Source of the DNA: Morella rubra
Taxonomy: Eukaryota; Streptophyta; Magnoliopsida; Fagales; Myricaceae
Direction: 5' to 3'
Assembly (NCBI GenBank): GCA_003952965.2
Contig: RXIC02000463.1
Location: forward strand, 19,785-83,784
DNA: 64,000 nt
Every line of letters starts with the position of its first letter. Position 1 is the first letter of the stretch. Shown in pieces: positions 1 through 12,536 of this stretch. The notes under the pieces are model-generated. The model was not told the origin of the DNA, searched no databases, and saw nothing but the letters and a program-made list of their open reading frames with translations. A program made the position numbers and the translations under genes.

Positions 1-950
1 ATCCATTTCAAATCACACGCCTAAAGAGGAGCAAACCACCTATTGTGAAAAATTTCGTGCTCCACTGAAGTGCAGGGAGGAACTTATGCTGGGAGGAAGA
101 AAAAAAAAAGGAAAGGGAGAGTGTGAGAGCTAAGAGTAAAAAAGAAAAAGAAAAGAGAGGGGAGAACGTGAGTGCTTGGCGGAAGAAAAGAAAAAGAAAA
201 AGAAAAAAAAAATAGAAATATTAATATTTTAAAATGGTGAAGTGAATAGTAATTTCTTAAAAATAGAGAATCACTGTTCACATATTAAATTTTTTGTTAA
301 AATAAAATATTAAGAATATTTTTTTTTTTTACTTTTTTATAAAATTGATTTTTTATTTAATCAAAATATTAGAATAGAGAACTTGCTATAATGCTCTCCT
401 GCAAAACCCCAAAGCATTAGGGTCCCTTCAAGTGGGACGCCACAAACTTCGGGTCGCATTTACAGCCCGTCAAGAATTTACCTCTGTCATCCTAACATCA
501 ACTAGAAATAGTAGGTCCCACTTCCAAAATCCTACTATCTATGGGTGTGTTCAGTAACCAAAATTTTGAACCTTTAAAATTTTATTATTATTACAAAAAT
601 TATCTTTTCATTTTTCATCCACTTAAAAAACTTTTTACTTTTTCACTATCTTTTTCTCACTTTTTACCGATTTTTATATTTAAAATTTTAACGACCCTAA
701 AATTTTATTCGCAACCTACGGTGTCAAACTCATCCCGGATTCCTCGAAAGATATGTGTGGAGGAAGGATCCGCATGTTGTCTTCCAGACTCAGAGGTGAT
801 TGAAATGCGTCTCCAAGCTCTCCTTCTTCACCACCTGGTGCGTCTTTAAGAACCACCGTTGTTTATCCTGATTCGCCCAATAGTGAGATGGTCGTATTCC
901 CTTCTTCAGGTCCCACGAGCCGAGTCGTCGAAGTTACTTGGATTCCGTTA
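1..950. other. AT-rich intergenic sequence
   Basis: No gene is visible. The stretch has long A and T runs (about 100-360) and scattered short open frames with low-complexity Phe/Ser/Lys composition, which is what poly-A/poly-T DNA gives by chance. No tRNA, hairpin or domain was recognised. Confidence 0.6.
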
Positions 951-2200
951 GGGGCTTGTTTGGTTGTGGGTTCAGGTTCAGGTTCAGGTTTAGGTTTAGG
1001 TTCTGGTTCTCAGGTTCAGGCCATGTTTTAAACCCAAATCGTTGAACCAGCGTTTGGCTGGGTTAAAGGCTACTACAACACGCGCATGTGTCATCTCCTA
1101 ATTGGCAGGCACAAAAGTTACTTTAACGTTACCTCAGCTGTTCCGTAAAAAAGAAGTCATCGAACCTCTGACATTAGACAGATTATGAAAAGCATTTTCT
1201 ACTACCGTTTGTTTCCCCAACAGTTGTTGAACAGCAAAAATAACAGTTGTTGAACGAGTGAACACAATGGAAAGAAAACGTCGTTTGCCTCACTCTTCGT
1301 CCCCTCCCTCTCTAAACTCCTTGCGCACGGGTTGAGGAGAAAAAGATGGCTGAACAGATTCATAGCGCCTGGGCTGATGGACTTCGCGTTCGCGTGCGTC
1401 TCGCTCGAATGCTCGCCCGAGCAAGCGGAATGAGCATTCCCACAAACTAAATCATGCTTCCTCTCCCTTTCCTTCTCGTTTCTTGATTTTCGAGACATCT
1501 CTAGCTCTTGTAAAAACCTCGCCCCCATTTTTCTCTCTCTCGCCTCATTGATTCTCGCCGTCTTCTAAGCTTTATTGAATAGGGTCTAATGGGTTTTCTA
1601 TCAGCAGGGCTCGCTTGCATTCTTGAACTGCCTCTATGCAACCTTTGTCACCTTTTGCTTCCAATTCATAGAGGACTCGGACATGGAGAAGCGCGAAGGT
1701 GAGTGAACTGGAGAGAGAGCCACAGCTCGCTGGGCAGACTCGGCTACTTTCTTGAGGTGCTTGCGTTTCGCCGTAGACATGTCGATTAGAGCTGCGGTTT
1801 CGAAGTGAATGGTGGCGTCTGTGTAGTGGAGAATGACGGAGTCGTCGTTGCTGTTGTTGTGGTGGGAAAGAGAGTCCCTAATGAGTTTGAGGGCTTTGAT
1901 ATGGTTCCCGCGCAGAGAGAAGTGAGGGCCTGCGTGCATTTGACCTTGGTGAGGCAAAAGAAAAAGAAAACAGAGAGAGAGAGAGAGAGAGTAAAAGTTT
2001 GCCCTTAACGTCTGTTAACAAGTTTCAGAAAATGTTTTGATGATGTCAGATGAATTAATGAAGTTGTTGGGCAGGATTCCGTGGCAGGGTGAGTGGCAGA
2101 AAAACCCCATTCTAAGCCTGGGTCCAACTTACAGAACCAAACCAAAACCAAAATCTTGACTTGAACCGAAACTAGAACCCGCAAACAAACAAGATGTCCC
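951..2200. mobile_element. Possible TIR-bounded (Tourist/Harbinger-like or Pack-type) element
   Basis: The left edge reads GGGGCTTGTTTGGTTGTGGG directly after TTA (948-950). The right edge on the opposite strand reads GGGACATCTTGTTTGTTTGC, followed inward on both sides by GGGTTC and degenerate GGTTCA-like repeats. The two ends therefore form an imperfect terminal inverted repeat. A TTA target site and a GGGGCTTGTTTGG start recall Tourist/Harbinger MITEs, but no matching TTA/TAA is seen at the right edge, so the element type is inference. It encloses a fragment of an unrelated gene (see 1572-1947), as Pack-type elements do. Apart from that fragment no coding sequence is visible inside. Confidence 0.35.
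1572..1947 (-). pseudogene. Captured fragment of a DUF627 ubiquitin carboxyl-terminal hydrolase-related gene
   Basis: Read on the minus strand from 1947, the frame gives CTQALTSLRGNHIKALKLI, later AALIDM, KRKHLKKVAESAQRAVALSP, and then a frameshift near 1710-1716. In the next frame it continues as HVRVLYELEAKGDKGCIEA, QECKRALLIENP and a stop near 1572. This order (basic TPR-like helix with repeated Ala/Lys, 'RHLKKA.ESARRAV.LSP', 'LLYE', 'QECERAL.IENP') is the N-terminal region of the plant DUF627/DUF629 proteins annotated as ubiquitin carboxyl-terminal hydrolase-related. Only about 125 codons of a protein normally over 1000 residues are present. There is no start codon context, no protease domain and at least one frameshift, so it is non-functional. 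It sits inside the possible TIR element 951-2200. Confidence 0.6.
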
Positions 2201-2308
2201 AACTACAATGGAGGTGGGGTCTTTTAACGGTCAGGATCGAAACACTGCATCAACGAATCATTTAGCGGAATAGTACTACAGCAGTCAAGCCCGTTCCTGG
2301 TTGGGCCT

Positions 2309-2482
2309 GTGGTTCTAATTAAAGCCCATGTTTTGAATTGTCGTAGCGGTTGCTTCCCGGTTGGAGAAACTCTTGCTCTGGTCAGAGCTACCGACATCGC
2401 AATTCAGGAAGGCTGGTCAAAGGTCCTTCTTGAGAGTGACTGTCAAGCCCTTTGCAATGGAGTCGCAGATTTTAGATTGTGA
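2309..2482 (+). mobile_element. LINE retrotransposon remnant, RNase H-like (RVT_3) fragment
   Basis: The plus frame at 2342 reads GETLALVRATDIAIQEGW, SKVLLESDCQALCNG and then stops at 2480-2482. The pattern 'GE.LAL..A...A...GW..V..ESDC..L' is the first half of the RNase H-like domain found at the end of plant non-LTR retrotransposons and in small host proteins of the same fold. The frame runs open upstream to about 2309 but has no start or catalytic remainder. It ends 90 bases before the OPT start codon. The second half of the same kind of domain appears as a separate minus-strand remnant at 15046-15240. Confidence 0.5.
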
Positions 2483-2571
2483 CGCTGATTAGTTTTCACT
2501 TTTCGCATTTCGATGCATCAATCAGAAAAAAAAAAAAAAAAAATTCGGACACAGAGAGAGAGAGAGAGAAG

Positions 2572-5500
2572 ATGAGCAGCAATCAAGAAATCACAGCTCC
2601 GCTCAGTAAGATTCCATTCATCTCTCATTCCTTGTGTCAATTTGATATTTTCTCAGTTTTCTCGTTCTCTAACCACTGCTCCAAGCACTAGGCTAAGCGC
2701 CAACTCTTCCACTTGTGCACAGTTCAGGAGAAGCAAGCTTACCAAGCTCAAGCCTCCGCTTCGGGATTTCCAGATGACCCCTCCGGCGTCGAGAACTCTC
2801 CAATCGAGCAAGTCGCTATCACTGTTCCGGTCACCGATGACCCCTCGCTTTCCACGTTCACGTTCCGGACGTTGGTTCTCGGAACTCTTGCCTGCGTCCT
2901 CCTCTCCTTCCTCAACCAGTTCTTCTGGTACCGCAGAGAGCCTCTCTCAATCACATCGATCTCCGCTCAGATCGCTGTGGTCCCGCTCGGCCATCTCATG
3001 GCCTCGACTATCACAGACCGGGTTTTCTTCAAGGGCCAACGCTGGGAGTTCACGCTGAACCCTGGTCCGTTCAACGTGAAGGAGCATGTGCTGATCACAA
3101 TCTTCGCCAACTCCGGGGCGGGCAACGTCTACGCGATTCACATCGTTAGTGCTGTCAAGCTTTTCTATAAAAGGAGCATGACATTCGCGGTGGCGTTGCT
3201 TGTCGTTATAACGACGCAGGTGTTGGGGTTCGGGTGGGCGGGGCTGTTCCGGCGGTACTTAGTGGAGCCCGCTGCCATGTGGTGGCCCCAAAATCTCGTC
3301 CAAGTCTCGCTATTCGGGTATGCTTCTGATCGTTCGATCAAGTCTCATATGCCTTATCCAACGGTACCCACATATCCATAGAATCCCGGTGACCGGGTCC
3401 ATATGTGTTGGTCAAAGTTTATGTAAGAAAGTGCAAAATCTACCTAATTATAACGATAACCGATTATCTAAAACCTTACAATTTCACTACTATAACGCTG
3501 ATTAAATGACATCCCATTAGATTCTTTCAGAATCAAAGCGGTATCTAAGATTCCGCAAAGGTTAGATTCCGTGAAGGATTCCATTAGATTCTGTTGAAAT
3601 CACCATCGTGTACTTCTCAGCTACGGTAAATCCAGCAGTCATTGACTCATTGGTTTGGTAAATTGGGCAAGAGACCTGAGCCCCGTTTTCCATTAATTGG
3701 GCCTTGGCCTGCTGACAGTGCGGTTCATGTCCACGTAGACTAAGTCATGTCAATTATTATCATTTGTAATTTTCTATCCGAATTGTATGGTACAATTAAG
3801 AGAGATATATACACAGAAGGATACTAATTCATCAAAAATATATGCATGAGCTCATGAATTTTAGTTTGGCATGGAAAGGTTGCGATTTTACAAAGCTCGA
3901 GGCAATCAACAATGTTTGAGGGGATTTCTCATTTCTAGCTTCTAAAATATCATCAAACGTGGTTTACAAACATTGATACATTTCTAGTTTGAGGGCTTAA
4001 CGCGATGAAATTCGTAATTTTAACCGCTAAATGACATTTGGATTATGGTTAGGAAACTAGAAATAATTATTTTCGGATGTTTTAACTACTGGCTACTATC
4101 ACTGCTAATGTCGTTGTCGTTTTTTTGTTAGATTTTGTTTCTGTAGCAGTCAATGATGTTATCTTCTCTTTTGTGTTGTGAATTCGCAGGGCATTACATG
4201 AGAAAGAGAAGAGGCCCAAGGGTGGTTTAACACGGAACCAGTTCTTCCTCATCGCCTTCATTTGCAGCTTTGCTTACTATGTCCTTCCGGGGTACCTGTT
4301 CTCCATGTTAACGTCCATTTCCTGGATTTGCTGGTTATTCCCTACTTCCATCCTTGCCCAACAGCTAGGTTCAGGCCTCCATGGCCTTGGAGTTGGTGCT
4401 TTTGGTTTTGACTGGTCTACTATATCCTCTTACCTTGGAAGCCCACTCGCCAGTCCGTGGTTTGCTACTGCCAACATTGCCGCTGGTTTTATTCTTGTCA
4501 TGTATGTCATTACCCCTATAGCTTATTGGCTCAACATCTACAACGCCAAGACATTTCCCATATTCTCAGATGGACTATTCACTTCTACCGGACAAAGCTA
4601 CAATATCTCAGCTATAATAGACGCGAACTTTAGCCTTAACATTGATGCCTATGAGCAGAAAGGCCCTCTCCATCTCAGCACTTTCTTTGCCATTTACTAT
4701 GGTATCAATTTCGCCTGCCTTTCTGCCACGGTTGTTCACGTGTTCCTATTCCATGGAAGGTAAACAAAACTTCTCTGATTGACTGGTTTTGGCTGATATC
4801 TGCCAGGCATTTTTCCTTCTTGTTCAATTGGTGTCACTTAGTTGCCCATCAAACGTGATTGATAGTTGATGCTCACATATCCTAAGGCTTGCACCAACTA
4901 GAGACTTTTACTCTTTCACTGAAGTCTGACACTTATAGGAAATGCTTTGGGGTGTCTCTGTAACATCATAGGAAATCCAGAACTCACAGGGACTCAACTA
5001 GGTAATTTCATGCACATAAAGTTAGTGAAGGTTATAGCATTATGCTAGGGCACTTGGCTATGGATGCGGTTGAACATGTGTGTGCAATATGGCCCTCAAA
5101 TTGTTCTATTGCCAGTCATCACTTACATGCATTAGGAATCAGCTCATAATTATCAAGAGAAATTGCATAAGTATGTCACATTATTCACCTTCGAGTATGA
5201 ACTACAGCCCTCACTAAAATTAAATTGGAAATTTTCTGCTTGAAACTCAAATTGCCTTTAATTTTGCATTGTGATTGCAACTAAAGAGTGAAAGGGTGAA
5301 TTAGCTCATACATTGTCCTTCATTAAGTAAGTAGCAATCATATTTCCATGGTGTAGGGAAATGTGGCAGCTAAGCAAGTCTGCCCTCCAAGAGAAGAAGA
5401 TGGACGTGCACACAAAGCTCATGAGAAAGTATAAGCAAGTTCCTCAATGGTGGTTCATGTGCATCCTTTCAGTTAACATTGTGGTTACTATATTTACTTG

Positions 5501-6847
5501 CCAGTACTACAACAATGAACTCCAATTGCCATGGTGGGGTGTCTTGCTAGCATGCTGTCTTGCCTTGTTTTTCACTCTTCCTGTTGGAGTCATCACTGCA
5601 ACAACAAATCAAGTACGTCTCTACACTATTTTCACAAAATTCTGCATTTACTTCAAACAACATAAAGCTAAACTCTGTTGCAACCGTATTTCAAATCTAA
5701 GCCACTTGTTGTGCTTTTATCTTCCTATCGTTTGCTATAATAAAGTCTAGATGAAGTTCATGGAAAGTTAAAATGGATAGAAGCTTTTTTGTTTTGGGTG
5801 AGTAGAGTCTCTATAGTCATCCTATAGTTGAATTTATGAACCTAATGCACATTGTTTTAGGGCTTGTGATCTTGAGTACTAAATCTAGTGCATGCGCTGA
5901 CTAGTCTCTAACGAGCATCTCTTTTGTTCAAACAGACGCCAGCCTTGAATGTAATCACAGAGTACCTCATTGGATATCTATATCCAGAGCATCCGGTTGC
6001 AAACATATGCTTTAAAGTGTATGGCTACATCAGTATGAAACAGGGAATCGCCTTTCTGGAAGACTTCAAGCTTGGTCATTACATGAAGATTCCTCCAAGA
6101 TCAATGTTCGTGGCACAGGTAAGGATCTTAACTTCCTCATCCAAATACAAATGCAAGAGGATTCCTTCTGCGTCTAGCCAGAAGAGCTATCTGATCCATT
6201 AATTGCTTGGAACAATGGTTTGGTTTTTTTAGGTGGTAGGTACTGTAGTAGCAGCATTTGTGCATTTGGGAACAGCATGGTGGCTAATGGACAGCATCCC
6301 GAACATATGCGATAGGGCGTTACTTCCAGCAGGCAGCCCATGGACTTGCCCCAGTGATCATGTATTCTATGATGCATCTGTCGTCTGGGGTCTGATTGGG
6401 CCTCGAAGAATTTTTGGAGACCTTGGCCACTACTCTGCGATCAACTGGTTTTTCTTAGCTGGTGCTCTAGCGCCTCTTCTAGTTTGGCTTGCACACAAGG
6501 CTTTCCCAGACAAGCATTGGATTAGACTTATCACCATGCCTGTGATCTTGGGTGCAACAGTCAACATGCCTCCTGCAACTGCTGTCAATTACACCAGCTG
6601 GATTCTTATTGGGTTTGTGTCGGGCTTTATTGTTTACAGATACCATCGTGACTGGTGGAGTCGCCACAACTATGTGCTATCCGGTGCACTCGATGCTGGA
6701 TTAGCCTTCATGGGAGTGTTGTTGTATTTGTGTTTGGGGAGGGAGCATGTTAGCCTCAATGGGTGGGGAAGTGAGTCAGATGGATGTCCGTTGGCTTCTT
6801 GTCCTACAGCCGAAGGGATCGTAGTCAAGGGCTGTTCATTGTTCTGA
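2572..6847 (+). CDS. Oligopeptide transporter (OPT family, OPT1/OPT5-like), six exons
   Basis: Proton-coupled plasma-membrane importer family for small peptides and metal chelates. Proposed exons: 2572-2605, 2723-3317, 4190-4759, 5357-5612, 5936-6118, 6233-6847. All introns are GT-AG and the joined frame is 750 codons, the usual OPT length. The two family signatures are present: NPGPFN at residues 124-129, and KIPPRSMF at 536-543. Hydrophobic segments begin near residue 60 and continue to the C-terminus, consistent with about 12-16 membrane spans. The N-terminal ENSPIEQV...TVP.TDDP is the usual OPT lead-in. The start follows a GA microsatellite leader (about 2552-2569). Exon 1 contributes only 11 codons plus one base, so it is the least certain exon. 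The residue at the exon 2/3 junction is Gly, where I recall Arg as usual. The exact OPT subgroup and substrate are not determined. Confidence 0.95.
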
Positions 6848-7984
6848 GAGAAAATTCTACCAAATTGTATCTTGGTCGGACAAAAAAAAACAAAAAAAAG
6901 AAAAGAAAAGAAAAGGAAATTGTATATACCTTAAAGATTATTCATTGGCGTATATATGTAAAGTACTCTGAATATACAAGGCGGTTTGAAAGAGCGTTCC
7001 TTTCCCCCTAGTTTTGAGCAACTTGAGATTGGCTTCAAAGTGCAATCTCTAGAGTTCGCTATGGCTTAGTTGGTACTATCCATTAATTCACTAGTTTTAA
7101 GGTCCAGAATTCAAGTCAAGACATAAGTTGAAATTACTTGCTAAAGTAAAACCTGATTATGAGCCTAGTGGATGAGTTGAAATTGGTTGGTGGTCTTGCT
7201 AATACTATGGTAATGAACTCGTCTAGTAGATAATAGATATGACTCAAGCCAGACCTTTTGCAGCGAGAGTGTTTCAATAGTCACGTTCAAAGAGGGTTGT
7301 TAAGCTAGTTGTCCCCTCTCCTTTTGTTTGAAAAAAGAAAACCTCTAGAGTTCTGGCCCACTTGGCTCTGGGCCTGCAGCTCCCCTGGGCTTGGGCATCA
7401 TCAACCATAGCAAAACGACGTCAGCTAAACTAGTCTCAACGCAGAACGGGATATGGAATTGTTCTACGAAAGGAAAGCCGTTTGTGTTATTTGTACAACT
7501 ATACTTTTTTTTTTCTAAATTATCTGTATAACTATACACTTAGTCTATACATTGACCCCTGTTTGCCGCGAAAGAATTACCGCTATCTCCTCCGTTGTAG
7601 AGGCGACAATAGTTGCTGTAACACATGCGTCGTCACTACTGGTTCCCCCTTTTTGCTCCATACCCTACAGAAGTTGCGCGTGCTACCGAAATAATACCCA
7701 CGTTGAGCGGTATGAGCAAGAGTGCCGTATCTGTCGCCGTATCACCCATCTTTCGCATGGTGGATCGTCTAATATGGCGATACTATAGTCTATAGAGGAG
7801 CTATTGAGGCGGTTTTGGTATTCGACGCGACCTTTCTCCAAAGTAAACCAGTTAGATCCCCAGATCTCCGCACTCCCCGTAGAGTGATTAAAATGAAAAA
7901 ACGACATCGGATGTTGAAACAGCCAATCTAACAAGTCCTGTCTGGCTATCCCATCCGCCATCGCATACTGCGGAGCTTGAAATC
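6848..7984. other. Intergenic region between the OPT and CaM KMT genes
   Basis: It holds the OPT 3' flank with an A-rich tract (6882-6915) and the upstream region of the next gene. No coding frame with recognisable domains was seen. The short frames at 7345-7960 on both strands resemble no known family. The stretch 7560-7790 is less AT-rich than its surroundings, and I see no feature in it. Confidence 0.5.
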
Positions 7985-10900
7985 ATGGAAGCTTCTAGAA
8001 CTCCCACTAAGGCCTCGTCCCTGAGATGGCAAATCCTTCGCCAAGCCCTGCTTCGTCGCCCTCCTCCCCTTATCCCTGGTACTTCCTTGACAATCAGCTT
8101 AACTGTCAAAGTAATTGGTTAGTTATTAGTTTTTTTCCTTTGTAACGAACTTAGCGATTTGTTGGGACCAGTAGGAGAAGGAGAAGAAGAAGAAGAAGAC
8201 CGACTTGAAACGGGCATTAGGCGTGTTTCAAGAAGGGCCTCGCCTGGCTTCAACTTGATTCCGTGTCACGTAGTAGAAGAAGACGTCGCCGTTTTAGATT
8301 CGGGTTCTTTGAAGCTCTCCGGTCAAGCTAGAGAGGCTCGTGTATGCTACACGTTGCCCATTGAGGGAGCTCCCAGACTTATTCTCACGTGAGTGCTTGA
8401 ATATACATTTTTCCTCGTTCATTTTCTGCTGTTCGTAAACTTTAATTTGCGGAAAGGCTGCTATGAGACTGTTGAAATTATTTGTGCTCGTCGCAAATCT
8501 TATTATTTTTGTTTTATATAAAGGGAAGCGTTATTCCTTTAACAAATTCTGCTTTCTTAAAAATGGGCTGGTTGGATCTTTTTCATAGTTTTCCGTATAG
8601 CGTTTCTCTTTTGTTTATATTTTTAACGAGGATTAGCATTGATGTTGGTGCATTGCTATCGTTCTCCGTCATTGAAGGTCTACTAACAATGTGTTTTTCG
8701 GTACATAAAAATGTGCATGCTTTGGTTGTAATGTGATTCTTAATATGAGGACTTTACGCAGCCAAAGGGTAGACGAACGTGCTGTGCTTGGTGATTTTGA
8801 GATTTGCAATCTCTACAATGTTGACAACACTGGGCTTGTTTGTAAGTTTCTCCTCGTTCTACATGTGCTTGTTCTTGGACTAGGCTTTGTGCATACGGCA
8901 GGGCTTTTTGGAAACTTGTGCTTGAGATGTATAAGTTGATTAATGATAGTATCTGTTTTTGATAAATGACGACAAAGAGGTGAGATGTATCTCTGTAATT
9001 GCTAACTTAAGCCTTAAAGACTTATTTGAGGCCAGAGTGGAATGGTTTTTTTTTTTTTTTTTTGTTCTGTCTTGTATGCATGGTATGAAAAAAAAAAAGG
9101 AAGAAAAAAAAATGTTTAGACAGGTGTTTTATGTTCTCAGGATTTAGAAAAACTGACCCAGAAGACAGATTTTCAGCCACCAGTTTGTACCTTTTTACAA
9201 AATCATAGAATGTATAAAATCAAGTGCTTGGCATCCTAAGGTGTTAAGAGCCAGCACTGTTGTGTTTGTGACATTGAAGATCCTATAGCATGTCCTTGAA
9301 GCCAGTACCCATTATGAGAAACTGATGTCTCTCTGTCATTAGTTTCACGAAATAGGTCTTGTTATTGTGTTGTTTAGTGATTTAAACAGATTGGCTAAGA
9401 TCCAAATCTAGGATGACCAATACACAGCGAGATTCACCACTGATTACCCAAATGGTTCTCTTTCTGAGTTTCCTCATTAGCCAAACGGAATAGATCATGG
9501 GAGGTAATTTCATATATGGAGAATTGGCAGTTAGTCATGACGTGTATTGTATCCTGATAGGAGGTCTTTTATATTTCAATATGAAGGAAGAACTCTTTCG
9601 GTGTGATTCCTTGACTATATCCTATTTTACCCACATGTGATCACGTGATGATGTGGTCTAGTGGTCTATGCTATTGTTGAGGCATAAGTTGCAGAATCTT
9701 TAAAATGTTGTACTTGAAGAAAGTCAGAAAGTGCAAAGAAGGATTGAAGTTATGAGTTCATAAAGGAAAAGGGTTTCTCTTCTTGTTTACCTACTAGTTA
9801 TGATGGTCAATGTCTGTAGTGATACTTAGATAAGATTCCTGAATAGCCCTTATTTTGTTTTTGAAGCAACATATCATAGTAGGTTAAACTCAACTTTATG
9901 CTATCCAGTGTTCATCTCAAACCAGCACGAGGAAGCTGTTTTCCTGTCAATTAGGTTTAGCTCTCCCTTTTTGCAATCCCATATACCTAGGCTAACTTCC
10001 TGTGAACTTCTTGTTCTTCCCTTTCATTTTAAATTCTCTAAGGAAGCTGATTGACCTTATCACATGCACTATCTTTGATTGGTGTCAGAGTGAAAAGCTC
10101 ATTTTTTTTTTTATCATTTTGGTTTGAGACAGTGCCAGGAAACTGCCAAATTTTGGACAAGTTACGGAAGATAAGCACCTATTAGAAGAAACAAAAAATT
10201 TACTCTTGAGAAATATTGGTGCAGGAGAGTTTTTCAAGGGATGAAATTATTTTCAAGAGAAATGGGAACAAAGGATGCATGAATCTTCACCTTGAAAACT
10301 TTCCTCACTTTTGTTCTTCAGTCTTTCTAGCTGTGTTTAATGCCATAATTGGTGTTTGTTGTGCTACCAATTTGTTTTGGTTGCATAATAATATCCACTG
10401 ACATGGTCATTGTCTTTATAATTATTATAATTGTTAATTTTTCTCAATTTGTACTTATAGCATTGGCATTTTGTTGTGCAGGTCATTGGCCTTCAGAAGA
10501 CGTCCTTGCTTATTTTTGCCTGTCGCATGCAGATATGTTCAGGTTGGTAAAATGATATTGCGTTCTTTTAGCTTTCCCAAGTAATGTGACATTTCTGTAT
10601 CAAATATTATGTATGCGATTCGATAGTTCATAAACATTTTCTATTGGTTGCTTGCACTTATTTTGAACGTTTTACTGTATTTGTTCTTTCAAACGTATCT
10701 TCATTTTCCCTCATTTTTCCAGGTATAAAAGAGTTATTGAGCTTGGATCAGGTTATGGCTTAGCTGGTTTAGTTATTGCAGCCATCACTGAGGCGTCAGA
10801 AGTTGTAATATCTGATGGAAATCCTCAAGTCGTTGATTGTATCCTTTATTTGTTTATTTTTGTTGGTGATGGGAGTACACCCAACAAGTCATGCTACTTG

Positions 10901-12536
10901 TTAATCAGTGAACGAAAATCTATGATTATGGGTATATTCATGTAATTGTTGTCTATATCTCGAGAATTTGTTTTAAGACATCTGTTTCAACTTATTGGTG
11001 GAGCGATTATATAAATTGCTAGGGCAAATAGGATGATTAGGCAAAGAACTTGGTAAGACACATGGGTGGGTTCTTGTCCTACACAAAATGGGAAGTTGCA
11101 ATGGTGGTATGAGACTAAAACTTCCTGTGAGGCATTGTGACTTTCTTGTGTCTGCTTGAGAGGATTATTTGAGGAGAATCATGAATGCCTATTTCCTGGA
11201 TGCAAAACTACTAAGCTTTAAGTTGTTTGGGCCTAATTTTAAGTGCTGGCGTGGAAAAGGGGGAGGCCTGCTCCATAGTTGCGGATAATGGTGGGCATGG
11301 GCTGTCTCAACCAAGCACTACTTCCTGCCCAATTTATACTATACATTTGTTGGTGTTTTGTCAATTCTTTTTTTAAAATTTTCTCTAATGTTTTATGTAA
11401 TTGTAGTCATGTTATAAATTTGTGGTGATACCATCGTTTCCTCTTTTTCCTTTTTGAAAAAAAGATGTTTTCTCATCTTCTCAAATTGTTAACATGTGTT
11501 ACAGAGCACAATTTGTAGCGAGAAACTATCCTGTCCCTCTTCCTCCTTTTCTCCTATCTTGATTTCATCAGGATTCAGATTGGGCGTTCCTTGACATCCA
11601 GATATTCAGCATAACATAGATGCCAATTCTGGAGCATTTGGTGCTACAAGAGTTAACTCTATGAACTTGCATTGGGATCAAGAGGAAATATCAAATATAT
11701 CTAATGCGTTTGATGTCATTATCGCAAGTGACTGGTAAGTATACTCTTTCTAAAGTATTTATTTGAATATGATTTGGATCCTTTCTTAGTTCCACAATCA
11801 TTTAAGAGAACTAGGAGAATCGTCATATGTTGATGAGGTGATTTTTCATTTTAATCACTACAAAGCGTGTTCCAAGTGCTTTCTGATGTCCAGTGATGGA
11901 TGCAAGGGGTTTGAATTTCTGATGCTGAGTGGTCATTTGTGGGTCCAAGTTTTGAGAGTACATGACACGCTACTGCCTCACACCTATCTGGCAGATGCGT
12001 CATTCCTTGCTACTCTTTTGACTTTTATAATTGAGTTTGTGAAGTGATTGGTGGAGGAAAACTTTTTGGTTGCTTACGTCCTCTCATGACCTGGAAATGT
12101 CTAGATAGCCAAAATTTCTACATTCATCGACAAAAGTGGCCCTTGTACGTAATGCATGAACACTTATACACATGCAACCACATGCTGAAGAGCTTTTCTC
12201 ATTTCTTTTCAAGTTTATCTACTTTTGTATTATTTACTTTAGTGCCATTTTGACAGCACTTTCTTTAAGGAATTCCACTATGGCCTTGCTCGACTCATCA
12301 AGCTTTTGCTGAAGAAAACAGGGTCCTCTGAAGCTATATTCTTCAGTCCTAAAAGGGGCAATTCATTGGACAAGTTTCTTGAGACAATTAAACAAAGTGG
12401 CCTGTGTTTCACCGTGACAGAGAACTATGATGCAGAAGTTTGGAAGCGTCATCAAGCCTTCATGCATGGCACAGACTCCTGGCCCGGTTACGAGAAGGAT
12501 CATTGCTATCCATTAATGATCGGAATTACAATGTGA
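7985..12536 (+). CDS. CaMKMT: Calmodulin-lysine N-methyltransferase (CaM KMT), seven exons
   Basis: Class I SAM-dependent methyltransferase that trimethylates a conserved lysine of calmodulin. Proposed exons: 7985-8078, 8172-8388, 8762-8841, 10482-10542, 10723-10838, 11602-11734, 12257-12536. Joined length is 326 codons, close to the ~320 residues known for this family. The N-terminus has SSLRWQILRQALL and, after an acidic Glu run, RVSRR..GFNLIPCH, both typical of plant CaM KMT. HWPSEDVLAYFCL precedes the SAM-binding motif I ELGSGYGLAG (about residues 157-166). Motif II-like FDVIIASDCTFF and the C-terminal FSPKRG and YPLMIGI complete the fold. Intron 3 is 1.6 kb. The exon 2 acceptor is a CAGTAG tandem site (8169-8174), so an isoform one Val shorter is possible. 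The exon 1/2 boundary is the least certain part. Confidence 0.93.

Noticed and set aside
969..1018. Telomere-like TTTAGG/TTCAGG repeats
   Set aside because: The units are hexamers and degenerate, not the plant TTTAGGG heptamer, and the run is only about 50 bases long.
1202..1528. 108-codon minus-strand frame
   Set aside because: It lies inside the possible TIR element, but its sequence shows no domain and no continuity with the DUF627 fragment.
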